Program-made: the position numbers and the translations under genes
Notes under the pieces: model-generated
Database searches by the model: none
What the model was told of the DNA's origin: nothing
The model's input: only the letters and a program-made list of their open reading frames with translations
Source: Gerris lacustris
Lineage: Eukaryota > Arthropoda > Insecta > Hemiptera > Gerridae
Direction of reading: 5' to 3'
Assembly (NCBI GenBank): GCA_951217055.1
Contig: OX578279.1
Span: 44,083,250 to 44,147,249 of the forward strand
DNA: 64,000 nt
Shown here: positions 36,069-48,160 of the stretch, in pieces
Position numbering within the stretch: the first letter of the stretch is position 1
How the letters are laid out: each line of letters starts with the position of its first letter

Positions 36069-37362
36069 ATTTAATTTTTTTAACTACATATAGGGTAAAC
36101 AAGATTGATTCTTCACCCCAATCAAAAGAACCTGGCGCTTGTAATTTTTCATATTTTTTAAAATGAAATTTGTAATCATACAACCCAGACCTAACTACCA
36201 ACTGAGTTGGGCATCACAAAATGTAATGTTCTTGACTCAAGAAGAGGAAGAAGAAAATAAATATTTACGCAGAGGGATGATTTTGATTATACTGCTTGTT
36301 TGTACGGGTATTGGGAAAGGCTTAGCTTGCCACCTCTATTAGCCTTCTTCAAACTCTAGTCAAACCTCGACCAAAGAAACGACTTAACTTTTTCCATCAA
36401 TATTTCTCTCAAACTTTCAAATATCGTAATAAGTAAAAAAAAGTCAGATTCGTTTACGTAACTACACTAGTAAGTATACTTTAACCCTTTAATTTGAAAA
36501 TTTCGTGAAGTCAATAAAGCAACTTACACAGAGAATATAAACTTTTTGAAGAAATCAAATAAATGAGATGAGTTGGAACGAAGAAGATAAGTATATTTAC
36601 ATAACATTCTAGGATTAGAGTAGCAAAATAAAGCAGCGAGATAATAATTCTAAATGTAGCCTAATTTAAGATTATCAAACTCGCTATCAAAATTATTATG
36701 TTACATCAATTTCATTTAACTTTTACCATTGACCATTTGGAAAGTCGTCATTAAATGTATAAATGGAAAGGAGAAGAAAATAAGAATATAGCAAAACACG
36801 AGGCAACACGCTTTGCAAACATAGTCCCGAGTCAAATATTGTTTGCAATACTAAATTCACTTAAAGACTTGAATCATGTTTCCATCTACTACACACATCA
36901 ACATTAGCAATTATGGTGGGGTCATTAGTGAGCTATATAAATCAGAGCACCAAGGCGTGAGGTCGTACCAATGACCCTGTACCACTCTTGACTCACAGAT
37001 ACAAAACCAAATCAGAGCAACACGGCATACACATTACACATATACGGCATTGGATTCCCTTAGGAGGTTCCCTTGGCCTTGTTCCACCCTCGATTCATAA
37101 AAAATTTAAATCAGTGCACTATCAAAAGGTACAGTTAGCCCCACAGGCTGGTTTATTTTGAAAACTGTAAACATTAAATGGATACAAAAAATCAAATTGT
37201 CCCAAGGCTAATTATAGAGATCGGTGTAGAGATCTGCATCGTTGTCGGAAGCACAGAGAAAAAAGTCAGTCCGATAAATCGAACAAAACTTTTTCATATA
37301 GATATTAATATACTGTATTTAAATCCCGCATTATTTAAGTTATTTATTTAGTGCTTCCAAGC
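36069..37362. other. Non-coding sequence with a SINE-like patch
   Basis: Mostly AT-rich. At about 36930-37110 the motifs GAGGTCGTACCAATGACCC, TTGACTCACAGATAC, CCCTTAGGAGGTTCCCTTGG and CTCGATTCATA resemble the SINE at 25315-25677. No gene seen. Confidence 0.4.
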
Positions 37363-38270
37363 TTACCGAAGGTAGCGGAAGTAATGTGATTGTTCTGAAG
37401 AGTGACATTTTTTTATGTCTCCGATTTCAAAAATTCCAAGACAGAAATCCGTTTTAGACATCAGGGAACATTTTTGGTTCCGTGTCTGTCTGTCGCTAAA
37501 TTTTTGCGAACCAAATTGTTTGAAAAACTACTCGTCCGAAATATAATGAAATTTGCATAGTAGGTCATAATTAGCCCATTTTTGGTCCCAGGTCCCATAT
37601 AAGTTTCAACCTTCTGCGCGTTTCTCTTCTGCATGCGCACAAACATACATTTATTTTCACCTATAGCTTCAAAAGTACTCATCTGATTTGTATGAAACTT
37701 TTATAGTTTATCGAAAGTAACCCGCAGATAGCCCCAGATTAATTTGAACCGTCTGCGCTCTTTAACTTTTGCTTAATTGATACTTTAATTCAAGTAAAAA
37801 ATCAAAACAATTTTGACTGATTAAAAAAACAGGGGAAACAAACAAATTAGACAATAATGGCTTGTAAAAGCATAAAATCAAACAGTACGTGATAGCATGC
37901 GAGGAAGCTATGTGGCACACCAATTGGCAGTCTTTTGAAGCTATAGCTGTAAATAAATGTATATTTGTGCGAATGTGGAAGAGAAACAAAGAGGCGCAAA
38001 AGGTCGAAACATATGGGACCAACTATAGGCTATTTATGATCTACCATCCAAATTTCATTAAAATCGGACGTGTAGTTTTTAATATATGTTGGTTCGCAAA
38101 AATTGAGCCACAGCCCAAAAGACAGACAGACACGGAACCAAAAATGTTCCCTGATGTCTGAAACGGATTTCTGTCTTGGAATTTTTGAAATTGGAGACCT
38201 AATATTTTTTAGTTTTTCAGAACGATTACATAGCTTCCGTTACTTTCGGTAAGCACGGAAGCAAAATCAA
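37363..38270. mobile_element. Foldback of dispersed repeat family A, ~0.9 kb
   Basis: The left half begins AAGCTTACCGAAGGTAGCGG and carries repeat A in plus orientation (TTCCAAGACAGAAATCCG, GTTCCGTGTCTGTCTGTCG, TTTTTGCGAACCAAA). The right half carries it in minus orientation and ends TTCGGTAAGCACGGAAGC. The arms meet near 37870-37900 with GAGGAAGCTATGTGGCAC. Pairing is good but not perfect. The open frames at 37461-37682, 37762-38022 and 37889-38161 lie in the arms and are not genes. Superfamily unknown. Confidence 0.7.
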
Positions 38271-39363
38271 CAAAATGTTGACGGTTTAAAAAATTAGGGA
38301 GGAAAATTAAATAAATTTGACAATATTAGGCTGTAAAAGAATAAAATCATTAAAATATACCAAATAGGACACGAGGAAGCTATGTGCCACACTAATTGGC
38401 AAAGTATTTTTAAATACATTTAAAAAGTATTTAACAGGTGATTGTTTACTTTTTACTACGTTTTTATTAGCTTGCTTTCTTGTTTGTTTGTTTGTTCTCA
38501 TCTGAACAGTTCTCATCTGAATTTTAAGAAATGTTGATGGTTTGCCGAATGGGCCCGCACAGATAGTCCCAGATTAATTTCCACCGTCTACGCTACTTAA
38601 ATTTTGCTAAATTAATTCATAATAATAATTGATTCGGTCTCCCCTACACATACACATATTCATTCATGTATAAATTCAAAACAATTTTGACACCTTGACC
38701 TATATTTTATTTAATTACTACGTTTTTATTAGCTTGCTTTCTTGTTTGTTCAGTCCAAATCTCACAATCGACTTTTAACTAACATCCCAAGTTGCTTATT
38801 GCATTATTTTAATACTTTTAGCCATCTTTCAGCAGAATTTAATTCGTTTTCAGCAAATTTTGCTGTATGGAAAGTTAGTTCAGAAAAAATCCGCAAGTTA
38901 TTTTATTTGTTTTGACATGACCCATATTTACGATCTTCATTTTGACGGGTTTCAAATTTTTGATTATGACAGAAAATTTAAAAACGTAGTGTATAAAAAG
39001 TTCTTTTTATCTTGTAATTATTGTTTTTAATTTAAAAAAAAAAAAAAAACAGATTCGTCTAGATATATATTTTTTCTGAATCTCACTACTATCTCGGGAA
39101 CTGGAATTTTTCCAGGAAAACGACTTTTGAGGATGGATTCGTATTTAAATGGATTAAAACTTCGAAACCGTTTTCGATATATAATTATTATTAGAGTGGT
39201 TTTGGGGGTAGCGCATCCAAACTTAGAGCTACAATTCAGTTCTCGATTTCAACACGGGATATGGTTTTTATGAACCTGCATGCCAAATTTCATCTAAATT
39301 TGCCCAGTAGTTAAGGATCTACGGGTCTGCACAGAAGAAAGACGAAAGACAGACATTTATTAA
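38271..39363. other. Non-coding sequence with partial repeat A copies
   Basis: A fragment of repeat A at about 38500-38640 (TCTCATCTGAATTTTAAGAA, GCACAGATAGTCCCAG) matches 14940-15010. GAGGAAGCTATGTGCCACAC at 38370 and at 48610 marks other fragments. AGACGAAAGACAGACA near 39340 resembles other repeat ends. No gene. Confidence 0.45.
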
Positions 39364-39786
39364 AAAAAATCCTACCGCGGGGTTCCGCAAGCCGAGCGAA
39401 TTTCCATTGGAAATTTGTAGTTCAATGTTGTGCAGTATAAACTTCCTTCATAACTACTACCATTGTGTGTGTTATTTTAAGTTACGATAATTTAAAAGAA
39501 TTATTTTAGTTGTATTAGGGTTTTTAAAATATTGTTTAGTTAAACATAATCGTAGTAGTTTAAAAGAAGTTTAAACTGCACAACATTGAACTACAAATTT
39601 CCAATGGAAATTCGCTTGGCTTGCGGAACCCCGCGGTAGGATTATTTTAAATCATTGGTGACTCATCAGGAGGGATTAATGACGTCATAAAGATCTCATA
39701 TTTTAGGGGATCCTCATCTCAACGAGCTTGATTTTTCGGTGCAAGTTTTATTTTGATACGTCAATTCGTTCGAGAGCTATCGTGCT
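39364..39786 (-). mobile_element. Inverted second copy of the TIR element plus a piece of the 285-bp unit
   Basis: 39364-39652 is the reverse complement of the TIR element at 35781-36068 with few differences. It is followed by AATCATTGGTGACTCATCAG, TGACGTCATAAAGATC, AACGAGCTTGATTTTT and AATTCGTTCGAGAGCTATCG, the complement of the end of the tandem array that precedes the first copy. Homology stops at about 39786, where a transposase-like reading frame starts. Confidence 0.8.
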
Positions 39787-40048
39787 TGAATTAGGGATGG
39801 TAGCACTTGCCTTAGAGGAACAACCTGATAATTGGGGGAAAAAACCAACACAGAAGTCGGAGCAAATGTGGGTTCACAGCGCTTGGAAGAAAAGAGCGGT
39901 TGAAGGCGTGTTTTGCTCGCTGATGAATCCGAGTTTTACGAATATTCTAGAATGTCGATGTCCAAAAATATCGACCATACAAACTGGGCATTTTCTAATT
40001 TATTCAATTAATTGTTCGACCTCCATTTTGAGTAGAAAAGTAAAATAA
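39787..40048 (+). pseudogene. PIF/Harbinger (HARBI1-like) transposase N-terminal fragment
   Basis: In one frame the DNA reads EEQPDNWGKKPTQKSEQMWV then HSAWKKRAVEGVF, matching the start of Harbinger nucleases (basic region, then WVHxxxxxRxxxGxF). In another frame just after it reads DESEFYEYSRMS, the usual following motif (DExxFxxYFRMS). The shift between them shows a frameshift near 39910. The catalytic DDE part is absent, so this is a dead fragment. It abuts the repeat copy ending at 39786. Confidence 0.6.
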
Positions 40049-40280
40049 ATATATAAAGTGTTTAAGTGTTGTAATGCAATGAATAAAGTTCCAAACATTT
40101 AAATAGAATAATTATAACAAGAAAGTTGAAGATGTAGATAAAGTATTTAAAAGGACGACCCGGACCGTGTTAGTAAAAGAGTAAACTAAACTAATCCAAG
40201 TGGATAGGATACGCTGCGTGCTCGGTGCGGACAAATGGGGACTAACATTTCCTTAGGTCTATTGATGACTGATTTATTGA

Positions 40281-40711
40281 TTGTTTATTGAGGATGACCT
40301 AAGAGAGCGTCGAAATATAGCCAAGAATGTTTTGAAGGAGGTGTTTATAATGTATTCCTCATTTGACCCATCATTAAACCACAAAAAAATATATATAACC
40401 CCATTCTGCTTTAGGCTGTATCTGCGGAAGCCTACGTACCAGATTAAAAATAAATATTTAATCTTGAAAGGTGGTATCACTGGTTAATGAATAGGACTGA
40501 ATGTTTTATTCCGAAGCTTCCTAAATTATTGTGCTTACAAGAAGTCCCAATGACCACCAGACTTATAATAGTGAAATCAAGTTATGGAAAAGGTCTCGTA
40601 CGTTCTACTTTCAAGCAAAAAATATATTGCCGATTACGTGAAAGTAAGCATAGGAAATATTATGAACTAGTTGACCCGGAAAACTTCGTACCGCCTAATA
40701 AATATAAATAA
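40281..40711 (+). other. Two adjoining open frames of unknown origin
   Basis: Frames 40281-40487 and 40487-40711 meet end to start. The second reads EVPMTTRLIIVKSSYGKGLV and ends LVDPENFVPPNKYK. The sequence is less AT-rich than its surroundings and looks like decayed coding sequence, but I recognise no family. It may belong with the Harbinger fragment upstream. Confidence 0.2.
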
Positions 40712-40869
40712 CATAAGAAATGTAAAGCTGCTACCTTTGAAAACCCTTATAAATACTTTATTTAGTTAAATAATGTTGCCTTAGATAAAAAATTAATATT
40801 AAAATATGCAGTATACACTTGTACAATATACAATATTGGCACAAGAGACAAACACAGATAAACAAACAT

Positions 40870-41205
40870 TCATTATTATTTATATAGATACAGATTATAG
40901 AAATATTTTTCCTGCATTTTCCATTTTACCCCCCTCCTTAATGAAAATATGAGAAAAATGTACACAACAACAATTACTGTACTCTTAAAGAGCTTTTCAA
41001 AGATATGCATCATTAAAGGTTTTTATTACTTTGACATTTGTACCCCCTACCCCTGTGTACCAAAATTTATACAAAGTTTTATAAACTCAGAAACCTTCCC
41101 GGGCATGCGTCGAACCATTCCCCAAAGTTTCATCGCAATCGGATGAACGGTTAAGGCAGGCTTAAGACACAGACAGACAGACATATTTAGTTATATAGAT
41201 AAGAG
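40870..41205 (-). repeat. Inverted copy of the ~300-bp repeat seen at 1-1190
   Basis: The plus strand shows CCATTTTACCCCCCTCCT, ACTCTTAAAGAGCTTTTC, GACATTTGTACCCC and TGTGTACCAAAATTT, the complement of the tandem unit at the window's start. It is followed by CCAAAGTTTCATCGCAATCG, GAACGGTTAAGGCAGGC and GACAGACAGACATA, a common Helitron or other TE flank in arthropods. One copy only. Confidence 0.6.
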
Positions 41206-43499
41206 GAATCATCTTGAATAATTTAACCTTATTTGTGAAGGCTTGTGCAGAAAAACTTCAAAATCAAGTTAGTTAATCATAAGAAACATTTACTAGCAAC
41301 AATACATGTACTATGTTTAACCTAAGTTGTTCTTTTTATAAAAGTTAATTACTTCATATTTTTCTGCCTCATAAAATCTTTGTACCAGGTTTAATATATT
41401 ACACCAACTTGTAAATTATAAATAAAATAAAATTGTATTTTTTACTATTTACTTGATTGTTTTTAATTTACTTTCCTCCAAGAAAATAATAAATGTTTAG
41501 GGTATTAATTATCATTTTTATAGTACTAAACATCTTCCCTGTGCCCCAAAGTATTTATATTATACAAAAGAAAATGTATATTAAGTTGAAGTAAATAATA
41601 AAGTTAATCTCATAAAATTTAATACGCTTTGAAGTATCCATCTACATACATATAAATATGTATTACCTAATTTCAAATTAATTAAAATTTCAATTAACGT
41701 TCTTACAAATTTATGGATTTAAACAATTAACAAAATTCAACCCCTTTTTTAAACAAAATTTCAATACGCTTTGTTCCAGAGGATACGAGTCAAAAAATGC
41801 TTTCATGTATATGCACACCGTTGTTTTTTTTTTTTTTTTGTGTGCTTTTTCACATGTTTCATTGGTTATACAAATTTATTAAATGCTTTCATGTATGCAC
41901 ACCGTTGTTTGTTTTTTTTGTGTGCATTTTCACATGTTTCATTGGTTATAAAAATGTATTACACATACACATACATTTTAATATAACGTTGACTGTAGAG
42001 CTAATTCTAAAATTTTAATTAAAAATATTTCGGGGGCATTGTTGAATTTAAAATTTAATTATATGATATTATAAACGAACTTATAATATAGATGCAAAAA
42101 AACACTGATTAAATATTTACTTCACCTAAAAACCTTTTTTAATAATAATTTTTCAATACAAGTCATTAATAGCTAAACTTCGTTAAGCCATAATATTATA
42201 TTTACATGTTTCTTAAAAAAGTTTTTTGTAAAATTATTATTTGATTAAAAGAGAAAGAAAGAATAAACTTTCCGTGTTATCCTCCCGGATTATTCATGAT
42301 AGGGAAAAAAATTAAATAAAAAAAGGAAAAAGAATTGAGGTTAAATTAAAAAGAAACGCGGTATAACATAAAATCCAGGATAAAATGTCTACAAAAATTA
42401 AGAGGGATTTAGCAGAGACTGTAAGTTATAACAACGGCACAATAAATACGGTCGGTCTAAATACCCTGCGGGTGGGTGGAATAGGAGTAACTGAGAGGGT
42501 GGGGGCACAACATGGACCCTTGTTTACCTCCTTCTATTTAATTGCCTTAAAAGTATCTCCCATTTGTGGCCTTACATATTACAACGAGGGGAAAAGGGCA
42601 TCTACTGAAAATAAAACTAATTGGAAGAATTTAACAAAATTGGATTTTCCAAGACCAATAAAGTGGAGAAAAGAGATAATGGCGTAATTGATTTTCAAAG
42701 CCTCTGATGGTATCTTAACATAATTTAATACTTCGAAACTGGTTATCACAGGGCTCTAGTATCATAAGATTATATACCACTCCGAACAAGATTTCCACCG
42801 GCACCATAAAATAATACTCTCTAATACTCCAAAACAAGGTTTCATAGGTATCGTAAAATTAAACACCCCGAAACAATTACTGGTTTTCCGGTTGACCGGT
42901 TTTCAAGATGAAATTAGTGCCTAAACGGTTTCTAGAAATTTTCCTTACTCAAGTCGTTTGGGTCTAAAGTTATTCATAATAGCTTGTAGGTTTCTCACTT
43001 CTATTTGTAACAGATCATATATATAATCAGATCATCATCTATACATATATCTATATGATCATATTCTATATAACAGATCATATTCAGTCCCAATAATAAT
43101 CAGAGGCCAAGCAACTGATGCTTATATCAGATATTACAGTACACCTTTGATTTAACGACTTGCGCGATAAGATAACACAAATAATTTTATTTATTTATTT
43201 TTATATTTATAAAGGCGCATCAGGCATGAGAAGAGATAGTAGATCCATGCATCGATCACACGGCGTCTCCCCACATGGCGTGATAAGCCTACCTTATCTA
43301 ATCTGAGGAGTTTGACTTCACGTTCCTGCTTGGAATCCTTCTTTTTTAGATAATTTAAGACACAGGGATCCTATGACCGGCCAGAAAAACTTCTTCGCCA
43401 CTCTAGGTCTGGGGAGGTCTTTCAGCAGCTTATTTGCTCATTTACTTGTTAGTGCAGGCACGTAAACTTACATACAATTTTGTGAGTTAAGTAAATGGT
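41206..43499. other. AT-rich sequence with a two-copy tandem duplication
   Basis: Between about 41798 and 41960 an ~85-bp unit is present twice (ATGCTTTCATGTAT, GCACACCGTTGTTT, T run, TTTTCACATGTTTCATTGGT). The open frame 42385-42687 has no recognised domain, and I would not call it a gene. GC-richer patches near 43190-43470 (ATTTATAAAGGCGCATCAGG, GCGTCTCCCCACATGGCG) look like SINE debris. Confidence 0.45.
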
Positions 43500-43960
43500 T
43501 CCACCATCCTGGACTTCGATCAGCAAAGTCCTCCTCGTCAGGTGTGTTCACGGGGGGACACAAATGACCTTGACAGGCGGAGGTGGAATCATATTATAAT
43601 ATAAATAAAATCTTAACCAATACTAATGGTCCTGCTATTCCACTTATTTAGATATAACAAATCATATTCAATATTCAGTCCCAATACCCACCTACGAATT
43701 CCAGGAAGCCTGCAAAAAAATAACCGTGACAGACGGAATTAGAGCCAACACTAAACTTAAAATATTTACACAAAACTATACCTAAAAATATTTACAAGAT
43801 AAATGAAACTTATAAGGAAGGCTCCACCATCCGGGACTTTGTCCAGCAAACTCAAGAGAACCTGTCAACAGGGGAAACATGTGAACCTGAAAGGCGGAAG
43901 CGGATCCGAGAATATGCCTAAACCATTTACACAGAAGCTAAACCTAAGTATAACACAAAG
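43500..43960 (+). repeat. Two related SINE-like segments
   Basis: 43498-43595 (CCACCATCCTGGACTTCGAT, CAGCAAAGTCC, CACGGGGGGACACAAATGAC, AGGCGGAGGTGGAATC) and 43823-43908 (CCACCATCCGGGACTTTGTC, CAGCAAACTC, CAGGGGAAACATGTGAAC, AGGCGGAAGCGGATCC) are diverged copies of one sequence in the same orientation, about 325 bp apart. No pol III boxes confirmed. Confidence 0.45.
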
Positions 43961-44263
43961 CCTCTCCGTCCCTACCTTTCGGCGTTTTCACCGTCCCTCT
44001 CCGTGTGACAGCTTCCACTATATTTACTAGACCTTCATGCCGTCAGCTGGTGGCGCCAGACGCCGGACGTGTGACATAGGCCTAAGTCGGAGGACTGTAT
44101 GCTACAGTTAGTTATTTTGATTTATTAAAAATTTAATTAATCTTATTTAAATTAATTATTTTATAGAATTTAAAAAAAAAAAAAAAACATGAGAAAAGAC
44201 AAAGAATGCCCAATTAAATTTATATCAATCAGATTTGGAAATATTTAACGGACTAAAATAAGA

Positions 44264-45870
44264 TTATGCAACGCTGGAAGGAGAACTTCGAAGACCTTCT
44301 GAAAAATGAAGAGTTTAGTGAGGTAGAGGCAGAAGGCAACGAATCTTTTTTAACAGAACCAAGTAGCAGAACTACCCCAGAAGAAGGAGCAATAGAAGAA
44401 GAAGAGGAAGAAATAGATTAAAGAGCGCATGTAGCAAAATTAAAATGGGTAAAGCAGCAATACATGAAGGAATTTCCCCCGAAATGATGAAGAACATGGG
44501 CGCTGACGGAGAAAAACTCCTCCTGAGAGTGATACAATTGGAATGGGAAACAAAAAAGATCCCTAAAGATTGGGAGGTTGCTGTGATTATCCCCATTTTT
44601 AATAAGAAACAATCGAGAGTGCAGTACCACCGGGGCATTTCACTGGTCAGTGTCCCTGGAAAAGTCTATAGCAGGATTTTAGAGACAAGACCGCAGAGAC
44701 TAGTAGAACCACAGCTGCACGAGGCACAGAGCGGGTTCAGGCCAAATAGAAGCACTAACGATATCTTCACAATGAGACAGATAAGTGAAAAAGCTATTGA
44801 ACGTAATAAAGATGCTTACATATGTTTCATCAACCTGGAAAAAGCCTTTGATTAGTGCCTTGGGCCAAGCTATGAGCGGCACTCAAGAATAAGAACGTAC
44901 CTGAATCTCTAGTTCTACTAATTAAGAGTTTCTACATCACTTGTAGACTTCCAACTTCCAACATGTCATCAAGCGAATTGGGCACAGATTGTGGCTTAAA
45001 ACAAGGGAACATCCTAAGTCCCCTGCTATTTATACTTCTAATGAACGAAGCTATACAATCATGCCAACCTAAATGTAGTAAATACATGATTGGAAGATGG
45101 GAGCTGGCACGCGGACGACCTAGTTCTAGTAGCAGATTCCCCAAGCAACCTCCAGAAAAATGTAAACTGTTGGGACCAAGAGCTGAAAAAGAGAGGAATG
45201 AAAATCAGCCTTGATAAAACAAAGGTAATGGTCATCTCTAGGGAAGAAAAAGCTTTTAATCTGAAGCTGAATAACAAAGCTTCGGAACAGATATGAACCT
45301 TTAAATATTTAGGCTCCGTTATCAGTAGATGGTAAAATAAAAGCGGAAATAAATGCAAGGACAGCGGCAGCGGGTAAACTGTTTCACGCACTTAACAAGA
45401 GGTTTATTGGAAAACATGAGGTTTCTTCTAAGACTAAGATGCTAATATATAAGAACACGTATATCCCAACATTGACTTACGGACCAGAGTGTTGGAAAAT
45501 AACGCAAAAAGAAGCAGCCAGTCTACAAACTTCCAAGATGAGGTATCTTAGAAAAGTTGAAGGAAAAACCCGAAAAGATCGGATCAGAAACCAAACCTTC
45601 CGAGACAAGCTCCAAATAAAGTCGGTGAAATAATTTATCAGCTACAACCAACTGCGATGGTATAGGCACATAGTTAGAATAAAAAAAAAAAACGCTTCCA
45701 TAAACAAGCCCAAGAAGCAAGGCCCCAAGAAAAGAGACCCCGCGGTAGACGCACGATGTCCTGGGAGGACTTCAAGAGCGAGGCGGTCTAGCAGTCTAGC
45801 GGAAGATCGGTTTGAGTGGAGATGTCTTTGTCAAACCTCTACACCACGGTAAAAGAGGTCGCGATTAAGA
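44264..45870 (+). pseudogene. Decayed non-LTR retrotransposon (LINE) reverse transcriptase
   Basis: Plus strand, several frames. First WKENFEDLLKNEEFSE (44272 on), a stop at about 44418, then RT fingers and palm: GKAAIHEGISPEMM, IPKDWEVAVIIPIFNKK, SLVSVPGKVYSRILE, EAQSGFRPNRSTNDIFTMRQ and YICFINLEKAFD (ends 44855). It continues with GLKQGNILSPLLFILLMNEA near 44990, HADDLVLVADSPSNLQKNVN near 45107 (YADD-box equivalent) and ISLDKTKVMVIS. After a stop, FKYLGSVISR leads into KTKMLIYKNTYIPTLTYGPE. At least four frameshifts or stops disrupt it. Resembles RTE-like insect LINEs. A (TA)n tract follows at 45969. Confidence 0.8.
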
Positions 45871-45964
45871 AAATAAGTTATTTAAGTTTCAGATCTAAGC
45901 ACTTATATGACTTTTAATAGTCTTTTTAGTTGTGTGAAAAAGAATATAATTGACGTAGAAACAT

Positions 45965-45968
<4 letters not shown>

Positions 45969-46039
<71 letters not shown>
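45969..46039. repeat. (TA)n microsatellite
   Basis: About 35 uninterrupted TA dinucleotides, starting roughly 100 bases after the decayed LINE. It may be the element's simple-repeat tail or an independent microsatellite. Confidence 0.95.
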
Positions 46040-46043
<4 letters not shown>

Positions 46044-46868
46044 GACACACATGTTGGAAATTGCGTTCATTTGTTAAGTATAAAGAGGAGTGGTTCGATT
46101 TGTAAAGCTTTCCACATTTCCAAAGCAGTCTGAGTCTGACGGGCTCCCGTCTGAGAGTTCTTGCATCCTTTCATAACTTCTTAAAGAGTTTGTAATATCT
46201 GTTTGCGAACAAGAAACTCAAAACGAGGAGCTCGCCACTTACCTCCAGGCAACAGAAATAAGCTATCGAATACTAGGTTAAGCAAGCTAAACAAATACTA
46301 ACTTATTAGAACGTGTAACTTTACAAACCTAGAGTCATGGAGTAGCATAGTGTAATACTTTTCTTTGAAACTGTTAGTAACTCATAATAGCACTAATAAA
46401 TAGCACTGAAATAGTGATTTCATAGTAGCTAATATGATATTAGCTCCTGTTAAAAGGAAAATAAAAAAAATTAATAGTGAAAGTACTTGTGTATTTACGA
46501 CTGAAAAAGGCTGTAGGTTAAAAACTAACTGAATGATTTTCCAAAAAAAATCCAAAGATTAGTTTAATTTATATTTTGTGAAATGTAAATTGAGATATTT
46601 CATCTATTCTTGCGGGAACATTTTATTACATATTAAAAATAGGCACACGGAAGATATTTAAATTTTGGAATGGGAGAAGAGCGTATAAAGCATAAATCTA
46701 TAATAATTTAACCAATTCGCATATCCGCGCAAGACTACACACGACACCCATTCCTCACCCCTACTTAGCTTGAGTCACATAAGCTACTATATGTTCCCCT
46801 TGCTAATGAATTAGTAGATTAGCTAATGCTAATGTGGCTTTTAGATAAAACAGTCAAAACATATGCGT

Positions 46869-46901
<33 letters not shown>

Positions 46902-48160
46902 TTGTTGATATTTTATGATTACTAACAATATTTATATTCATCTTACTGTAATTAAATATATAAAGAGTATATAGTTATCATGGGGTGCTTTAACAGATAA
47001 AATATGGCAAGAAAGACCTTATTTTTACAAGAATTTAATCATCTTCATTATTTGTCTGTCCAGGTTAAATCTACCCACATCCCGACTATGTACCTAGAAA
47101 GCTGAAACTTTTTTCGTGTGTGTATGGTGTCTATCGCTACTAGTCTGACTTTATGGGCGAAAAACTGGCCAAACGAAATCGATTATTTTTTTCGCCAAAC
47201 GAATATTGCCTACAAATATTGGGTAGAACGAAAGTTATTTTAACAATTTTATTTTAAAAAAAAATCAAAACCAAAGATGACGCATAACTCCAACAGTTTT
47301 TGAGCTAAAAGTTTGAAACTTGGTTCAATATATGAAATCCTTATACCTTATGGGAAAATCATAAATTTGTGATTGACCCATTTTGCTGTCAGAAAAAAAT
47401 TCAAAAATATTGAAACATTTTCCGATAGAGCTCAAATTTACCAATTGTACTTTTTTATAAAATAAATTATTTCCGCTGAATTTTGATTTAATATCAACCT
47501 TAATTGTGAAAGTATCAACTTTTGAACTTTAGAACTTTAACGCTAAATAAATTTGGAAATATTTCGCCGATTGAGGTGAAATTCTCACAAATTGTACCTC
47601 TCTATAATATAAATAATTTCCCTATATTTCAACTAAATATCTGCTATACCATTTTGGTATTATATTAAAAGGAAAAGTTTCGAGATGCCCCGCATTCGAC
47701 TTTTAAAAATATTATATGAAAACTTTTGAGGCGTAGATTAAGAGTGTGTGGTTTTTTTTACCCTGCCTGTGCCTAGTAATGAAATGAAGTTCTTTTGCAA
47801 GTAATAAATAGCCTCTTAACTGCAATTTACAGGGTATTTTATTCTTAAATAGAAGGAAATAGGTTAGTGAGTTGGTAGAGTAACGGCAAAGCGTGATCTT
47901 TTTTTGACAAATGACCATGTGCTGGGTGCCAGTCACTTGAGTTTATTTTATTTTATTAATTTATTTTTTAATTCAAGAACTTCTTATATTATTTCTAGTT
48001 TACATTTTGCCAAAAGTATATTTGTTCTTTTTTAATATAACCGGACATTAGGCATTAGCTAAAGTTGTTGGATTTTTTTTTAAATTTTATTTTCCGACGC
48101 TGAATGGAGTGGGGGTTTTCATTTATAAGCGTCTAATTGAAGCGAGCTTCTTTCAACAAA
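46040..48160. other. AT-rich non-coding sequence
   Basis: A poly(A)-(TA) tract at 46869-46902. A dispersed arthropod repeat patch at about 47055-47700 (AAAGCTGAAACTTTTTTCG, GAGCTAAAAGTTTGAAACTT, repeated AAATTTGGAAAT-like phrases). No gene. Confidence 0.45.

Noticed and set aside
42385..42687. 100-codon plus-strand ORF
   Set aside because: No recognised domain and composition like the surrounding non-coding DNA.
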